From contig SLPB01000027.1 of the NCBI GenBank assembly GCA_007132225.1, positions 1 through 59,272 on the forward strand: DNA of 59,272 bases, written 5' to 3'. Both the position numbers and the translations under genes were made by a program. Positions 9,641-20,052 of the stretch are shown here, in pieces. The notes beneath the pieces are model-generated. The model saw nothing but the letters and a program-made list of their open reading frames with translations. It did not search any database and was not told where the DNA came from. Origin of the DNA: Bacteroidales bacterium (GTDB lineage: Bacteria; Bacteroidota; Bacteroidia; Bacteroidales; PUMT01). The first letter of the stretch is position 1, and the number at the start of each line of letters is the position of its first letter.

Positions 9641-10693
9641 ATGGAAACTTCCAAAATCAGATTAGGGATTTCGCATGGTGACATCAATGGGATTGGTTAC
9701 GAGGTCATTATCGGGAGCCTTACAGATAATAAAATGCTTGATTTTTGCACTCCTGTTATTTACGGATCCCCCAAAGTAGGTGCTTATCATCGCAAGGCCT
9801 TAAACATTAATAATTTCAGTTTTAACAATATAAAAACTGCAGTGGAAGCTAACCCTAAACGGGTTAACATAGTGGATTGCCTTGATGAAAATATCAGGGT
9901 TGAGCTTGGAAAATCTACTGAAATGGCCGGAGAAGCCTCAGTTAAATCGATTGAGTTTGCAGTAAATGATCTTAAACAGGGTTTGATTGACGTGCTGGTT
10001 ACCGGACCTATAAATAAATATAATATCCAGTCAGACAGGTTTCCATTCCGGGGACATACTGAGTATCTTGCCCACCATTTCAGCGCCGATGATGTAATAA
10101 TGGTCATGGTGAGTGATATGATGAGAGTTGCCGTAGCAACAGGCCATGTTCCGCTTTCTGAGGTTCCGGGATTATTATCTGCCGATATGCTTATTGGCAA
10201 GTTAAGACTGCTTAATGCATCTATGATAAGGGATTTTGGAATAAGAAAACCGAGGATTGCTGTTCTGGGTCTTAATCCTCATTCCGGGGAAGACGGGTTG
10301 ATCGGACATGAAGAGAACGATATTATCCGTCCTGCACTGGAAATTGCCAGGAAAGAAAAAATAATGGCTCTTGGCCCGTTTCCCTCAGACGGGTTTTTTA
10401 CATCCCCCAACTTTACTAAATTTGATGTCATTCTTGCAATGTACCATGATCAGGGGCTTACTCCCTTTAAAGCACTTGCCTTTGAAACCGGAGTTAATTT
10501 CACTGCAGGGTTACCTGTAGTGCGTACCTCACCTGCTCATGGAACTGCTTTTGAGCTTGCGGGCAAGGGCATTGCCACCCCAAATCCTTTCAGGAGCGCC
10601 ATATACCTGGCTTGTGATGTTTACAATAACAGACGCACTCATGATCAGCTTGTTGCCGGCTCTATCAATCCTGAAGAAGCTGCAAAAATATAA
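9641..10693 (+). CDS. pdxA: 4-hydroxythreonine-4-phosphate dehydrogenase
   Basis: Enzyme of the DXP-dependent vitamin B6 pathway. It oxidises and decarboxylates 4-phosphohydroxy-threonine with NAD to the amine that PdxJ condenses. The product has 350 residues, a little longer than the E. coli enzyme as usual in this phylum. Conserved parts are [17 protein letters not shown] at the N-terminus, [30 protein letters not shown], and the metal site [12 protein letters not shown] followed by [16 protein letters not shown]. pdxJ is not in the window. The malic-enzyme gene follows 32 bp later, so co-transcription is possible. Confidence 0.95.
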   Translation: METSKIRLGISHGDINGIGYEVIIGSLTDNKMLDFCTPVIYGSPKVGAYHRKALNINNFSFNNIKTAVEANPKRVNIVDCLDENIRVELGKSTEMAGEASVKSIEFAVNDLKQGLIDVLVTGPINKYNIQSDRFPFRGHTEYLAHHFSADDVIMVMVSDMMRVAVATGHVPLSEVPGLLSADMLIGKLRLLNASMIRDFGIRKPRIAVLGLNPHSGEDGLIGHEENDIIRPALEIARKEKIMALGPFPSDGFFTSPNFTKFDVILAMYHDQGLTPFKALAFETGVNFTAGLPVVRTSPAHGTAFELAGKGIATPNPFRSAIYLACDVYNNRRTHDQLVAGSINPEEAAKI

Positions 10694-10725
10694 AAACTGT
10701 TTGGCCCCCTAAATATAATGTACAT

Positions 10726-13014
10726 ATGATTAAAATCAGCAAACAGGAAGCATTGAAGTATCATAGCAAGGGAAGGCCTGGAAAGATAGAGGTTGTACCC
10801 ACAAAGCCCTACAGTACTCAGCGTGATCTTTCCATGGCCTATTCTCCGGGAGTTGCGGCACCCTGTGAAGAGATTCAAAAGAATCCGGAGCTGGCATATA
10901 AATACACTGCCAAGGGCAATCTTGTGGCAGTTATTTCAAACGGCACTGCAGTCCTGGGGCTTGGTGATATCGGAGCTTTGGCCGGAAAACCGGTAATGGA
11001 GGGGAAGGGTTTATTGTTTAAGGTTTTTGCAGATATAGATGTGTTTGATATTGAGGTTGACTGTAAAAATATTGATAAATTTATTGAGATTGTAAAAGCG
11101 ATTTCTCCTACATTCGGCGGAATTAACCTGGAAGATATCAAAGCCCCTGAATGTTTTGAGATCGAGAACAGGTTAAAGAAGGAACTTGATATCCCTGTTT
11201 TTCATGATGATCAGCATGGAACAGCTATAATTTCAGGTGCAGCAATGTTAAATGCACTGGATATTAATGGCAAGAGAATATCGGATCTGAAAGTTGTTGT
11301 AAATGGAGCCGGTGCATCGGCTGTTGCATGTTCCAGGTTTTATTTTTCTCTCGGGATAAGGCCCGAGAACCTTATTATGGTGGACAGGAAAGGAGTGATC
11401 CATGGAGAACGAACCGACCTGAATGATATTAAAAAGAAGTTTGTGTCTGATACACCGGCACGAACACTTGCAGAGGCAATGAGGGGAGCGGATCTTTTCC
11501 TTGGATTATCAGTTGGTAATGTAGTCACAGCCGATATGGTACGAAGCATGGCCGAGAATCCGGTTGTTTTTGCCATGGCCAATCCCACTCCGGAGATTTC
11601 TTATGAAGATGCTGTTACAGCAAGAAGTGATGTAATAATGGCTACCGGCCGTTCCGACTATCCGAACCAGGTAAACAATGTTCTCGGCTTTCCCTTCATA
11701 TTTCGCGGTGCTCTTGATGTGCGTGCTTCAACTATAAACGAAGAGATGAAGATTGCTGCATGCAATGCTCTGGCATCTTTGGCGAAAGAACTTGTTCCTG
11801 ATGATGTTAACAGGGCTTACGGATTGGAGAATCTCACTTTTGGCCGTGAATATCTTATTCCCAAACCGCTTGATCCCAGACTGATAGCCACTGTTTCTTT
11901 TGCTGTTGCCAAAGCCGCTGTTGATTCGGGAGTGGCACGCAGGGAGATAGGGGACTGGGAGGCATATAAACTTGAACTAAACACCCGGCTTGGATATGAT
12001 AATAAGCTGATCAATTCTGTCACTGATAAGGCCAGGCAAAATCCCAAACGACTTGTATTTGCTGAAGCCAACAACCTAAAGATACTTAAGGCCGCGCAGG
12101 GGGTGCTGATTGACGGCATAGCCAGGCCTGTACTTTTGGGAAACAAGGAGTGGATAAGAAAGCTGATATCAGAAAACTGTCTCCAACTTGACGGTGTGCC
12201 GGTTATAGATCTCCATAGCAAGGAGGAACAGGAACGCCGGGAAAGATTTGCCGGAATTTTGTTCAAAAAAAGACAAAGAAAAGGCATGCTCCATGATGAG
12301 GCACTTGAAAAGATGTACAATCGCGATTATTTTGGTGTGATGATGGTTGAGACAGGGGAAGCAGACGCTTTTCTTTCCGGCTTCTCGTCTAGATACTCTG
12401 AAACAATCCGTCCGGCGCTTCAGATAGCGGGGACCAATAATCCGATGAATCATATAGCAGGTATGTACCTGTTAATGACCAAAAAAGGCCCCTTCTTTTT
12501 TGCCGATGCTACTGTTAATATTCAACCCTCTGTCCGCACACTGGTAGGTACTACATTACTTGTTGCCGATGCAATAAAGAAGTTCAACATAGAGCCCAGA
12601 ATAGCCATGTTGTCCTATTCCAACTTCGGTTCAATCAAAACTGGTAGTCCACAGCGTGTGCACGAAGCCGTTGAGATTCTTCACAAGGAGCACCCGGACC
12701 TGTTAGTTGATGGTGAGATGCAGGCAAACTTTGCTTTTAACAAGGAAATGCGCAAAGCACGATTTCCTTTTTCAAGCCTGGCAGACCGGGATATCAATAC
12801 CGTGATTTTTCCTAACCTGAGTTCAGGTAACATTGCCTACAAGATGATGCAGGAGATTGGCGGAGCAGAGGCAGTTGGCCCTATCCTCCTTGGTTTGAGT
12901 AAACCCATACATGTTCTGCAGATTGATAGCTCGGTAAGGGAGATAGTAAACATGGCCGCAATTGCAGTGGTTGATGCACAATATACTGATCGTGGTGAAG
13001 TATTAGACATTTAG
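10726..13014 (+). CDS. maeB: NADP-dependent malic enzyme with phosphotransacetylase-like C-terminal domain
   Basis: Oxidative decarboxylation of malate to pyruvate with NADP. The 762-residue product has two parts. Residues 1-425 are the malic enzyme domain, with YSPGVAAPC, the catalytic region [11 protein letters not shown] and the dinucleotide-binding [12 protein letters not shown]. Residues about 430-762 resemble phosphate acetyltransferase ([16 protein letters not shown] at its start, [11 protein letters not shown] later). This fused MaeB architecture is common, and the C-terminal part is generally viewed as regulatory (acetyl-CoA binding) rather than catalytic. The gene converges on tadA, with only 16 bp between the two stops. 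Confidence 0.95.
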   Translation: MIKISKQEALKYHSKGRPGKIEVVPTKPYSTQRDLSMAYSPGVAAPCEEIQKNPELAYKYTAKGNLVAVISNGTAVLGLGDIGALAGKPVMEGKGLLFKVFADIDVFDIEVDCKNIDKFIEIVKAISPTFGGINLEDIKAPECFEIENRLKKELDIPVFHDDQHGTAIISGAAMLNALDINGKRISDLKVVVNGAGASAVACSRFYFSLGIRPENLIMVDRKGVIHGERTDLNDIKKKFVSDTPARTLAEAMRGADLFLGLSVGNVVTADMVRSMAENPVVFAMANPTPEISYEDAVTARSDVIMATGRSDYPNQVNNVLGFPFIFRGALDVRASTINEEMKIAACNALASLAKELVPDDVNRAYGLENLTFGREYLIPKPLDPRLIATVSFAVAKAAVDSGVARREIGDWEAYKLELNTRLGYDNKLINSVTDKARQNPKRLVFAEANNLKILKAAQGVLIDGIARPVLLGNKEWIRKLISENCLQLDGVPVIDLHSKEEQERRERFAGILFKKRQRKGMLHDEALEKMYNRDYFGVMMVETGEADAFLSGFSSRYSETIRPALQIAGTNNPMNHIAGMYLLMTKKGPFFFADATVNIQPSVRTLVGTTLLVADAIKKFNIEPRIAMLSYSNFGSIKTGSPQRVHEAVEILHKEHPDLLVDGEMQANFAFNKEMRKARFPFSSLADRDINTVIFPNLSSGNIAYKMMQEIGGAEAVGPILLGLSKPIHVLQIDSSVREIVNMAAIAVVDAQYTDRGEVLDI

Positions 13015-13030
13015 GAGAAACCGGGCAGGT

Positions 13031-13480
13031 TTATTTTCTTTTGCCTTTAAAAAATTCCTTAAGCAGCGTGGCGCATTCATTTTCCATTATGCCTGTGATG
13101 ATTTTAGTTTTAGGGTGAAGGAGTTTGCCGTTGATCAGGGTAAAGCCCCGTTTTTCATCTGCTGCCCCCCATACTATTTTACCTGTCCTTGTCCAGTATG
13201 CCGCGCCGGCGCACATGTTGCAGGGTTCAAGGGTAACGTACAGGGTACAATCATCCAGGTATTTCCCTCCCAGGTAGCTTGCTGCCGAGGTAAAGGCCTG
13301 CATTTCGGCATGTGCTGTTGTATCATTGAGGGTTTCGGTAAGGTTATGTGCCCTTGCAATTATAATGTTATTGGAAACTATTACGGCTCCAACCGGCACT
13401 TCATCTTTTTCCATGGCTTTTTCTGCCTCCTTTAAGGCTTCCTTCATGAAGTGTGTATCGGAGAAAAGAGGGATTTCCAT
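13031..13480 (-). CDS. tadA: tRNA-specific adenosine deaminase TadA
   Basis: Deaminates adenosine 34 of tRNA-Arg(ACG) to inosine, the wobble base. The 149-residue protein has both zinc motifs of the cytidine-deaminase fold: HAE at residues 57-59 (zinc-binding His57 and catalytic Glu59) and PCNMC at 86-90 (zinc ligands Cys87 and Cys90). The spacing and the ARAHNLTETLNDTTAHAEM context match TadA rather than guanine or cytosine deaminases. It converges with maeB and diverges from aspS, with 157 bp on the aspS side for both promoters. Confidence 0.93.
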   Translation of the reverse strand: MEIPLFSDTHFMKEALKEAEKAMEKDEVPVGAVIVSNNIIIARAHNLTETLNDTTAHAEMQAFTSAASYLGGKYLDDCTLYVTLEPCNMCAGAAYWTRTGKIVWGAADEKRGFTLINGKLLHPKTKIITGIMENECATLLKEFFKGKRK

Positions 13481-13637
13481 TTCAGGCTTATTTAGTCAGA
13501 TTCAACGGCAATATTGTTATGGCAGAAAAAGTAAAAGCAGATTGTCGTGGCTAAAGACCTCTTCATTGTTTTTTCTGCAGTTTAAAAAGTAAGTGCAAAA
13601 ATATTCTTATTTTCGCAAACAAACTAAATATTTTAAA

Positions 13638-15395
13638 ATGTACAGGACACACACTTGCGGAGAGCTGAATCTGCAGCATAAGGGGACAGAGGTAACACTG
13701 AGTGGCTGGGTACAACGCTCACGTGACCACGGAGGAATGACTTTCATTGATCTGCGTGACCGGTATGGAATTACACAGCTTGTTTTCGATCTTGAAACTG
13801 ATGCTGCATTATGCGGTGAAGCAAGAAAGCTGGGGCGTGAATTTGTTATCAAGGTAGTTGGACTGGTAAGGGAAAGATCCAATAAGAACCCGGGAATATC
13901 TACCGGTGATATTGAAATAGAGGTAAAATCTTTTAAATTGCTCAATGCCTCACTTCTTCCTCCTTTTACCATTGAGGACAGGACAGATGGCGGCGAGGAA
14001 CTGAGAATGAAATTCCGTTACCTGGATCTGCGCCGCAATTTAATGAAAAGAAATCTGGAATTACGGCACAGAATGGCCATGGAGATAAGGAAATACCTTG
14101 ATAGGCAGGATTTTATAGAAATAGAAACACCTGTCATGATAAAATCAACACCCGAGGGGGCAAGGGATTTTATTGTACCCTCAAGAATGAATCCCGGAGA
14201 GTTCTATGCTTTGCCCCAGTCACCCCAAATATTTAAGCAGTTGCTGATGGTGGGGGGCTATGATAAATATTTTCAAATTGTGAAATGCTTTCGGGATGAA
14301 GATCTTCGTGCCGACCGCCAGCCGGAATTTACCCAGGTTGATTGTGAAATGTCATTTGCGGGTCAGGAAGATATCCTGAATATTTTTGAAGGACTGGTCA
14401 GGCATCTTTTTTCGGAAATTAAAAATACAAATTTTACCGGGCCCTTTCCAAGGATCACATTTAAGGATGCCATGGACAGGTATGGGACCGACAAGCCGGA
14501 TATACGTTTTGGGATGGAGATTGCTGAAATAACAGAATATACCCGGGGATTTGGCTTTGCTGTTTTCGATAATGCCGAATATGTCGGCTCTATTTGTGCT
14601 GAAAATTGCGCATCCTTTTCGCGCAAGCAGATAGATCAGCTTACAGATTTTGTAAAGAGGCCTCAGATAGGAGCTAAAGGTCTGGCTTATGTAAAATACA
14701 ATAAAGACGGAACCATAAAGTCTTCGGTGGACAAGTTTTATGATAAGGATGTTATTCAAAAATGGATTGGGTTGTCAGGAGGCCGCCCCGGGGACCTTAT
14801 TCTCATACTTGCCGGTGACAGGGTAGCGACACAGGAAGCCTTATCGGAGCTAAGGCTTGAAATGGAACGACAGCTCCGGCTGGTAAAGGAAGATGATTTT
14901 GCACCATTATGGGTGGTTGACTTTCCTTTGTTTGAATGGGATGAAGAAACAGGAAGGTTTTATGCAAAACATCATCCTTTTACTTCACCCAGGGATGAAG
15001 ATATTCATCTTCTTGATAACGATCCGGTTTCTGTTTGCGCCAATGCATATGATCTTGTTATAAATGGCGTTGAAATTGGCGGAGGATCGGTACGTATCCA
15101 TGACAAAGACCTGCAGAAAAAAATGTTTGAAAAACTGGGGTTTACAGATGAGCAGGCAAACGAACAGTTTGGATTTCTCATGGAAGCATTCCGGTATGGG
15201 GCCCCTCCTCATGCAGGTATTGCATTTGGATTCGACCGATGGGTTGCTGTTTTTTCCGGTTCAGATTCCATTAGAGATGTAATAGCATTTCCAAAGAATA
15301 ATTCCGGCCGTGATCTGATGATAGATTCTCCATCCGCCCTGGCCCCGGAACAATTGAAAGAACTTGGCCTGTCAACTGACAGGAATTATGATTAA
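13638..15395 (+). CDS. aspS: Aspartyl-tRNA synthetase
   Basis: Class II enzyme charging tRNA-Asp. I chose the ATG at 13638 (585 residues), because the protein then starts [16 protein letters not shown], the normal family N-terminus. An in-frame upstream ATG-less extension to 13593 would add 15 unlike residues. Visible: the OB-fold anticodon domain with [20 protein letters not shown], motif 1 around [17 protein letters not shown], motif 2 [16 protein letters not shown], the bacterial GAD insertion domain in the middle, and motif 3 [10 protein letters not shown] near the end. A terminator follows at 15438. Bacterial-type AspRS, stand-alone transcript. Confidence 0.96.
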   Translation: MYRTHTCGELNLQHKGTEVTLSGWVQRSRDHGGMTFIDLRDRYGITQLVFDLETDAALCGEARKLGREFVIKVVGLVRERSNKNPGISTGDIEIEVKSFKLLNASLLPPFTIEDRTDGGEELRMKFRYLDLRRNLMKRNLELRHRMAMEIRKYLDRQDFIEIETPVMIKSTPEGARDFIVPSRMNPGEFYALPQSPQIFKQLLMVGGYDKYFQIVKCFRDEDLRADRQPEFTQVDCEMSFAGQEDILNIFEGLVRHLFSEIKNTNFTGPFPRITFKDAMDRYGTDKPDIRFGMEIAEITEYTRGFGFAVFDNAEYVGSICAENCASFSRKQIDQLTDFVKRPQIGAKGLAYVKYNKDGTIKSSVDKFYDKDVIQKWIGLSGGRPGDLILILAGDRVATQEALSELRLEMERQLRLVKEDDFAPLWVVDFPLFEWDEETGRFYAKHHPFTSPRDEDIHLLDNDPVSVCANAYDLVINGVEIGGGSVRIHDKDLQKKMFEKLGFTDEQANEQFGFLMEAFRYGAPPHAGIAFGFDRWVAVFSGSDSIRDVIAFPKNNSGRDLMIDSPSALAPEQLKELGLSTDRNYD

Positions 15396-15437
15396 AGGCA
15401 AAAAGGAGCACTTCGCTTTGCTATTTCTTTTGGGCAG

Positions 15438-15465
15438 CTATTCCACTATTTGGGATAGTTTTTTT
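15438..15465 (+). terminator. Rho-independent terminator after aspS
   Basis: CTATTCC pairs with GGGATAG (one G-U pair, extendable by two pairs) around a 7-base loop, followed by seven Ts. It lies 43 bases after the aspS stop. Confidence 0.8.
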
Positions 15466-15537
15466 GATTAAAAAGTTGCATATGTTAAAAAACTATATTT
15501 CTTTTAAAGACTTTTTTATTAACCTAAATCGGATACA

Positions 15538-16098
15538 ATGAAAAATTTACTTAAAATTACTTTTATAGCGCTACTCGGACTTTTTATTATTATTCCTTTA
15601 AAAGCACAGGAAGGGAATTCCAGTGAAAACATTGTCAAAGTCAATCTTTTCAGTCCCCTTGTCCGCACCGGCTCCTTTTTTTATGAAAGGGTTGTGGGTG
15701 AGTATTACAGTGTGCAACTGGGCTTTTTCTACACCGGCGCATCCTTTCTTGATACCAAATTCAGAGGAATAGGGATTACTCCTGAATTCCGTTATTATCT
15801 GACTGAGGCCAGATCTGCTCCTTCAGGAACATTTGTGGCCCCCTATCTCCGCTATCAGAGTTTCACCGTATCATCCGATGAAGCAAACGGAGAGGGTTCA
15901 TTTTCCGGGCTTGGCGGTGGACTGCTGGTTGGGTATCAGAGGCTTCTAAGGGACAGGATCAGCCTCGAGGGATTTATAGGACCTTCCTATACCTCTGGGA
16001 AGCTTAATGTTACAGATGGTGACCAGGAGGACTTTGATATAGGCTTCTTTGATGGCTTTGGTGTACGTTTCGGATTTACAGCCGGAATAGCCTTTTAG
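15538..16098 (+). CDS. Predicted outer-membrane beta-barrel protein
   Basis: Unrecognised beyond fold class. The 186-residue product has a signal peptide (about 1-23, ending PLKAQ, then EGNSS) and after it alternating hydrophobic and polar strands with frequent aromatic residues: VKVNLFSPLVRTGSFFYERV, YSVQLGFFYTG, ITPEFRYYLTEA, FVAPYLRYQSF, GLGGGLLVGYQRL, and a final strand GVRFGFTAGIAF. This is the look of a small 8-stranded OmpA/OmpW-type barrel with DUF3575-like features. It stands alone between the aspS terminator and the DUF362 gene. Confidence 0.75.
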   Translation: MKNLLKITFIALLGLFIIIPLKAQEGNSSENIVKVNLFSPLVRTGSFFYERVVGEYYSVQLGFFYTGASFLDTKFRGIGITPEFRYYLTEARSAPSGTFVAPYLRYQSFTVSSDEANGEGSFSGLGGGLLVGYQRLLRDRISLEGFIGPSYTSGKLNVTDGDQEDFDIGFFDGFGVRFGFTAGIAF

Positions 16099-16212
16099 AT
16101 TAATTCAGTATTAAAGCAGAGCGGGTTCCGGTTGTGAGTATAGTATTTCAATTAGTAACTTGCAGCTAATTCCAGAATATGTAATTTATGACCATTTTAC
16201 TAACCAGGCATT

Positions 16213-17373
16213 ATGGATAAAGGACGCCGGAATTTTTTCAAACTGGTAGCTGCAGGAAGTATAGGGGCTGGATTCACGCCCGTTATGCCTGCCAGCCTGG
16301 CTAATATTTCTTCAGTTCAGCCAACAAAAACAAACATTGCTGACGCGCTTAATTATCCGCGAAATGAAAACTCCCTGCCGGGCAGGTATCCCGGCAGGGT
16401 AGTCAGGATTACTGACAATAAGTCAGTTGCCGGCAATATAATACAGGAAGATGCTGTATTTGGGATGTTGCGCGAGGGCATGATGAAGCTGACCGGGTCA
16501 GGCGGGGTTTCTTCAGCATGGCGTCAGTTCGTATCTCCCGGGGAGGTAATAGGTCTTAAGGTCAATCCTATCGGAGGCAGACTTCTTTCCACCAGTCACG
16601 CGCTGGTTGGATCGGTCATCTCCCAGCTCGAGGAGAGCGGCATTTCAAGGGGAAACATTATTATTTTTGACCGCAGGAAGAAGCAGCTGCTCGATGCCGG
16701 GTTCACACCTGAAAATTACCCCGGGATCAAAATAATGGGAACCGAGCATGTTGATGAGAACGGTTCTTACTATAATGAAAAGGGCGAGTTATACAGTTTG
16801 TCCAGGATTGACAGGGACTGGTTTTACTGGGCGGACTGCGAGATGGAGTATGGTGAGAACCTGTTGCCGCATATGGTCAACCAGGGTAAATATTCATATT
16901 TTTCCAAGATTGTAACTCGGCAGCTGGATAAGATAATTAACCTGCCGGTGATGAAAAATGCAGGTGCATCAATTACTTTATGCCTGAAGAACCTGGGGTA
17001 TGGTGTGATAACCAATACCAGCAGGCTGCATTCCACACTTTGGGCCGAGACCAGTGCACAGGTTTGTGCATTTCCCCCTGTCCGCGATAAGGTGGTGCTG
17101 AATATCGCCGACGGGATCAAGGGATGCTATGATGGCGGCCCCGGGGCAAACCCACAGTTTTTTACTGACTACAAGACATTGTTGCTTGGTACCGACCCGG
17201 TGGCAGTTGATATGACCGGGTATGATATAATTATAGGAAAAAGAATTAAGATGGGAAGGCAGGATGATTTCTCAGATGCAGGGCTCAGGCAGATGGTGCT
17301 TGCCGGGCAGCTTGGGTTGGGCGTTGCAGAACGGGAAAGAATTGACCTGAGAACCATAGGCCGGAGCAGTTGA
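16213..17373 (+). CDS. DUF362 family exported protein with Tat-type signal
   Basis: Function not established. The N-terminus KGRRNFFKLVAAGSIGAGF is a twin-arginine-type signal (RRNFFK then a hydrophobic stretch), suggesting export of a folded, possibly cofactor-carrying protein. The body matches the DUF362 layout: GEVIGLKVNPIGG, a segment on strategic conserved aspartates (NIIIFDRRKKQLLDAGF), KIINLPVMKNAGASITLCLKNLGYGV, and NIADGIKGCYDGGPG. DUF362 proteins sometimes carry ferredoxin domains, but no CxxCxxC cluster is visible here. Length 386. A DUF6599-like exported protein follows 63 bp later on the same strand, so the pair may act together. Confidence 0.8.
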   Translation: MDKGRRNFFKLVAAGSIGAGFTPVMPASLANISSVQPTKTNIADALNYPRNENSLPGRYPGRVVRITDNKSVAGNIIQEDAVFGMLREGMMKLTGSGGVSSAWRQFVSPGEVIGLKVNPIGGRLLSTSHALVGSVISQLEESGISRGNIIIFDRRKKQLLDAGFTPENYPGIKIMGTEHVDENGSYYNEKGELYSLSRIDRDWFYWADCEMEYGENLLPHMVNQGKYSYFSKIVTRQLDKIINLPVMKNAGASITLCLKNLGYGVITNTSRLHSTLWAETSAQVCAFPPVRDKVVLNIADGIKGCYDGGPGANPQFFTDYKTLLLGTDPVAVDMTGYDIIIGKRIKMGRQDDFSDAGLRQMVLAGQLGLGVAERERIDLRTIGRSS

Positions 17374-17436
17374 TCTTTAACTGTCATAATCATTCACTTT
17401 TCTTTACCGATCATTTTATTTCCTTATCTATTGATA

Positions 17437-18270
17437 ATGAAACTATCAATTACCACTCTTTTTATTTGCCTTTACTCGCTGTGTTTGATTGCAAATGATA
17501 TGCCTGTCCCCCATGCCACCGATATGCCGGGTTCTGAAATTACCAGGGAGGAGATATATATTGGCGGAGAGCTGTGGGGACTTATTAACGGGGGTGCAGA
17601 TATTTTTTATGAATATGGCTTAGAGCGGATGGCACTGCAGGAGTTTACCTGGCAGGATGAAGAGTTCAGGCTCGAGCTTTATCGCATGGACAGCCCTGCG
17701 GCAGCGTTTGGCATTTTTTCTGTTTCCATGCACGGATGTGATGAGGGTGGACCTGCTGGCACGGGAGATTGCCTGAACAAGTATCAGTACCAGTTATACA
17801 CCGGTAACTATTATCTCTCCCTCATTAACTACTCGGGGAGTACCAGGGCCCGCAAACTATCGTTGGAAATAGGCAATCTTATTGCATCAGCAACCAGTAA
17901 CAGCAGGATTGAATTACCCAGGCTTCTCAGGCTGGATATGTTCAGTGAAATTATTGATGAGGTAAAATTCATTAAAGGTTTGCTGGGTTTGCAAAATGTT
18001 CTCCCTAATGCAGTGCCTTTTTATGAGGGAGTGGATTTTTATAATTTGTGGTTTCTGAAATTTCAGGAGGCGGGGGGAGAGGTTGAGATCATGCTGACTG
18101 AACAGGGTGATACGGGCGACAGACATATGACTGATACATTGATAACACGACTGGTGAAGGCCGGATATGTTACAGGCACTGCCAATAAACATATTCTGGC
18201 GGTTAAATCGGCAGCTGGCAGAAAGCACGGTGAAAAGTTAATTAAACGAATACTTGCCAGCGGTAATTAA
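17437..18270 (+). CDS. DUF6599-like exported protein
   Basis: Unknown function. I start at the ATG at 17437 (277 residues); a TTG two codons upstream is less likely. Residues 1-18 are a signal peptide. The mature part begins with a recognisable block (EEIYIGGELWGLINGGADIFYEYGLERM, in pieces GELWGLINGGADIFYEYG) and continues with a segment describing a compact alpha/beta domain (YRMDSPAAAFGIFSVSMHG). I believe this is the family labelled DUF6599, but this is recall and not a search. It is co-directional with and 63 bp after the Tat-signal DUF362 gene, and converges with miaB. Confidence 0.7.
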   Translation: MKLSITTLFICLYSLCLIANDMPVPHATDMPGSEITREEIYIGGELWGLINGGADIFYEYGLERMALQEFTWQDEEFRLELYRMDSPAAAFGIFSVSMHGCDEGGPAGTGDCLNKYQYQLYTGNYYLSLINYSGSTRARKLSLEIGNLIASATSNSRIELPRLLRLDMFSEIIDEVKFIKGLLGLQNVLPNAVPFYEGVDFYNLWFLKFQEAGGEVEIMLTEQGDTGDRHMTDTLITRLVKAGYVTGTANKHILAVKSAAGRKHGEKLIKRILASGN

Positions 18271-18378
18271 ATTATATTTCCCGGAAACAACTGTTTTACC
18301 ACTGTTACAGTTCCTGCACTCATACTAAAAACCCACTATTTCTGTTCATAGGTTAAATAAGGGTGCTTAATTTAATTA

Positions 18379-19737
18379 TCAATGATTGTTGCTGGCGCCG
18401 GTGGTGTTTTCCGTAACACCTATCAGTGTAGCAGGGGTAACCCTGGTAATGCGGACATTTACATAATCTCCTGGTTTGAAATGGCCCGAGGGAAAAACTA
18501 CAACCTTGTTTCCGGATGTCCTTCCGTATAGTTCTTTATTTGACTTTTTTGATGTTCCCTCGACAAGGACCTCAAAGGTTTTTCCCATATCAGCCTTCTT
18601 GCTTACAGCCGAAGAAGATCCCTGCAGTGTTATTATTTCGTTAAGCCTTTTTGTCTTGACATCTTCCGGAACATCATCCTTTAGTTTGCTGGCTGCAAAA
18701 GTGCCCGGCCTTTCGCTATACTTGAACATGTAAGCAAAATCGTAACCTGCTTCCTCCATAAGACTCAGTGTTTGCTGATGATCATCTTCTGTCTCGCTGC
18801 AAAAACCGGTAATGATATCGGTCGATAACGCACAACCGGGAATGATTGTTCGGATGGCTTCTATCCTCTCCAGGTATTTTTCCCTGCTGTATCCTCTGTT
18901 CATCAGTTTAAGTATCCTGCTGCTCCCGGATTGTGCGGGGAGATGTATATGCTTGCATATATTTGAATTCCGTGCCATGACATGCAGAAGTTCGTCGCTT
19001 ATGTCCCTGGGGTGGGAGGTTGAGAATCTCAAGCGGATGCCGGGAAAACGAAGGGCAGTCTTTTCAAGCAGATCTGCAAAACTTATCACTGCCTCCTTTG
19101 TGCCGTTTTTCCATAGGTAGGAGTTAACATTCTGCCCAAGCAAAGTGACTTCCCTGTATCCCTTTTCGTCCAGCTCATTTATCTCCCCCAGTATTGATTC
19201 CGGATCCCTGCTTCGCTCCCTGCCTCTGGTATAGGGTACCACACAATAAGCACAAAAGTTATTGCATCCCCTCATGATGGAGACAAATGCAGACACCCTG
19301 TTTTTTCCGGTTCTTACCGGGTTTATATCGGCATAGGTCTCCTCTCTGCTCAGAAGAACATTGATGGCCTGCTGACCGGCTTCTGCCTCTTCCATCAGCG
19401 CGGGAAGTTCACGATAGGCATCGGGCCCGACGACTATATCGACCAGTTTCTCCTTTTCCAGAAGTCTTTCCTTCAGCCTTTCTGCCATGCATCCGATAAC
19501 ACCTACAAGCACATCCGGCCTTTTTTTCTTAACCTGCCTGAAAACATCAAGCCTGCCCCATACACGCTGCTCGGCATTTTCCCTGATGGAACAGGTATTG
19601 ATAAGGATGATGTCGGCCTGATCGATACATGATGTGATACCGATATCCTTTTCCTGCATTATAGAAACAACAACCTCACTGTCGCTGACATTCATCTGAC
19701 AGCCGTAAGTTTCAATGTAAAGCCTGCGTTTATTCAA
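18379..19737 (-). CDS. miaB: tRNA-2-methylthio-N6-dimethylallyladenosine synthase MiaB
   Basis: Radical-SAM methylthiotransferase that adds a methylthio group at C2 of i6A37 in tRNAs. The 452 residues show the three family domains. The N-terminal UPF0004 domain has cluster ligands Cys13, Cys49 and Cys83. The radical-SAM domain has the CNNFCAYC motif (Cys158, Cys162, Cys165) followed by [14 protein letters not shown]-terminal TRAM domain (about 380-440) binds RNA. The YGCQMN start and RGRE segment favour MiaB over RimO or MtaB. It has its own candidate promoter at 19761-19791 and converges with the DUF6599-like gene. Confidence 0.95.
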   Translation of the reverse strand: MNKRRLYIETYGCQMNVSDSEVVVSIMQEKDIGITSCIDQADIILINTCSIRENAEQRVWGRLDVFRQVKKKRPDVLVGVIGCMAERLKERLLEKEKLVDIVVGPDAYRELPALMEEAEAGQQAINVLLSREETYADINPVRTGKNRVSAFVSIMRGCNNFCAYCVVPYTRGRERSRDPESILGEINELDEKGYREVTLLGQNVNSYLWKNGTKEAVISFADLLEKTALRFPGIRLRFSTSHPRDISDELLHVMARNSNICKHIHLPAQSGSSRILKLMNRGYSREKYLERIEAIRTIIPGCALSTDIITGFCSETEDDHQQTLSLMEEAGYDFAYMFKYSERPGTFAASKLKDDVPEDVKTKRLNEIITLQGSSSAVSKKADMGKTFEVLVEGTSKKSNKELYGRTSGNKVVVFPSGHFKPGDYVNVRITRVTPATLIGVTENTTGASNNH

Positions 19738-19760
19738 GTTGGGTGATATTTATATGAATG

Positions 19761-19791
19761 TAAAGTTACATCTTGCATATTGAATTGCAAA
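19761..19791 (-). promoter_or_regulatory. Candidate miaB promoter
   Basis: Read on the minus strand: TTTG (19791-19788), 19 bases, then TAACTTTA (19768-19761), one mismatch from TAnnTTTG. The leader to the ATG at 19737 would be about 18 bases. Confidence 0.6.
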
Positions 19792-19914
19792 GGGAAAAAT
19801 ATACCTCAAGAGGGACCGCTGTGATGCTGATTTTTGTGAAATATTGTGTAGCTGATTTAATTACATTCATTTTTTACAAATTCCTGCCTTCTGTTTTTAA
19901 CAGAATAGTTAACA

Positions 19915-19947
19915 TTTGGTATCCATAGACATTTATTATTATCTTTA
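19915..19947 (+). promoter_or_regulatory. Candidate promoter of the beta-helix gene
   Basis: TTTG at 19915-19918, 21 bases, then TATCTTTA at 19940-19947, one mismatch from TAnnTTTG. It would start a leader of about 100 bases that contains the inverted repeat at 19977-20013. Confidence 0.5.
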
Positions 19948-19976
19948 AAGGTGTCGATTATTTGCTTTTATTCCTG

Positions 19977-20013
19977 ATTAACCTTAATTATTAACTAAAT
20001 AATTAAGGTTAAT
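19977..20013 (+). promoter_or_regulatory. Perfect 16-bp inverted repeat in the leader of the beta-helix gene
   Basis: Arms ATTAACCTTAATTATT and AATAATTAAGGTTAAT are perfectly complementary around the 5-base loop AACTA. A second short stem (AATTTT, CGGG loop, AAAATT; 20011-20026) overlaps its end by three bases and is followed by TTAATT. It could be an operator for a dimeric regulator or an RNA hairpin that controls transcription or translation of the gene starting at 20053. Confidence 0.75.
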
Positions 20014-20052
20014 TTTCGGGAAAATTTTTTAATTAAAACAATTTGTCTGATT

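Larger units (their letters stand above)
19738..20052. other. Divergent intergenic region between miaB and the beta-helix gene
   Basis: This 315-bp A+T-rich stretch carries candidate promoters for both flanking genes and a long inverted repeat in the leader of the rightward gene (each listed separately). I see no tRNA and no additional ORF of convincing quality. Confidence 0.6.

Noticed and set aside
13593-13637. Extended N-terminus of aspS
   Set aside because: The added 15 residues do not resemble AspRS, and they would use intergenic DNA; the ATG at 13638 gives the normal family start.
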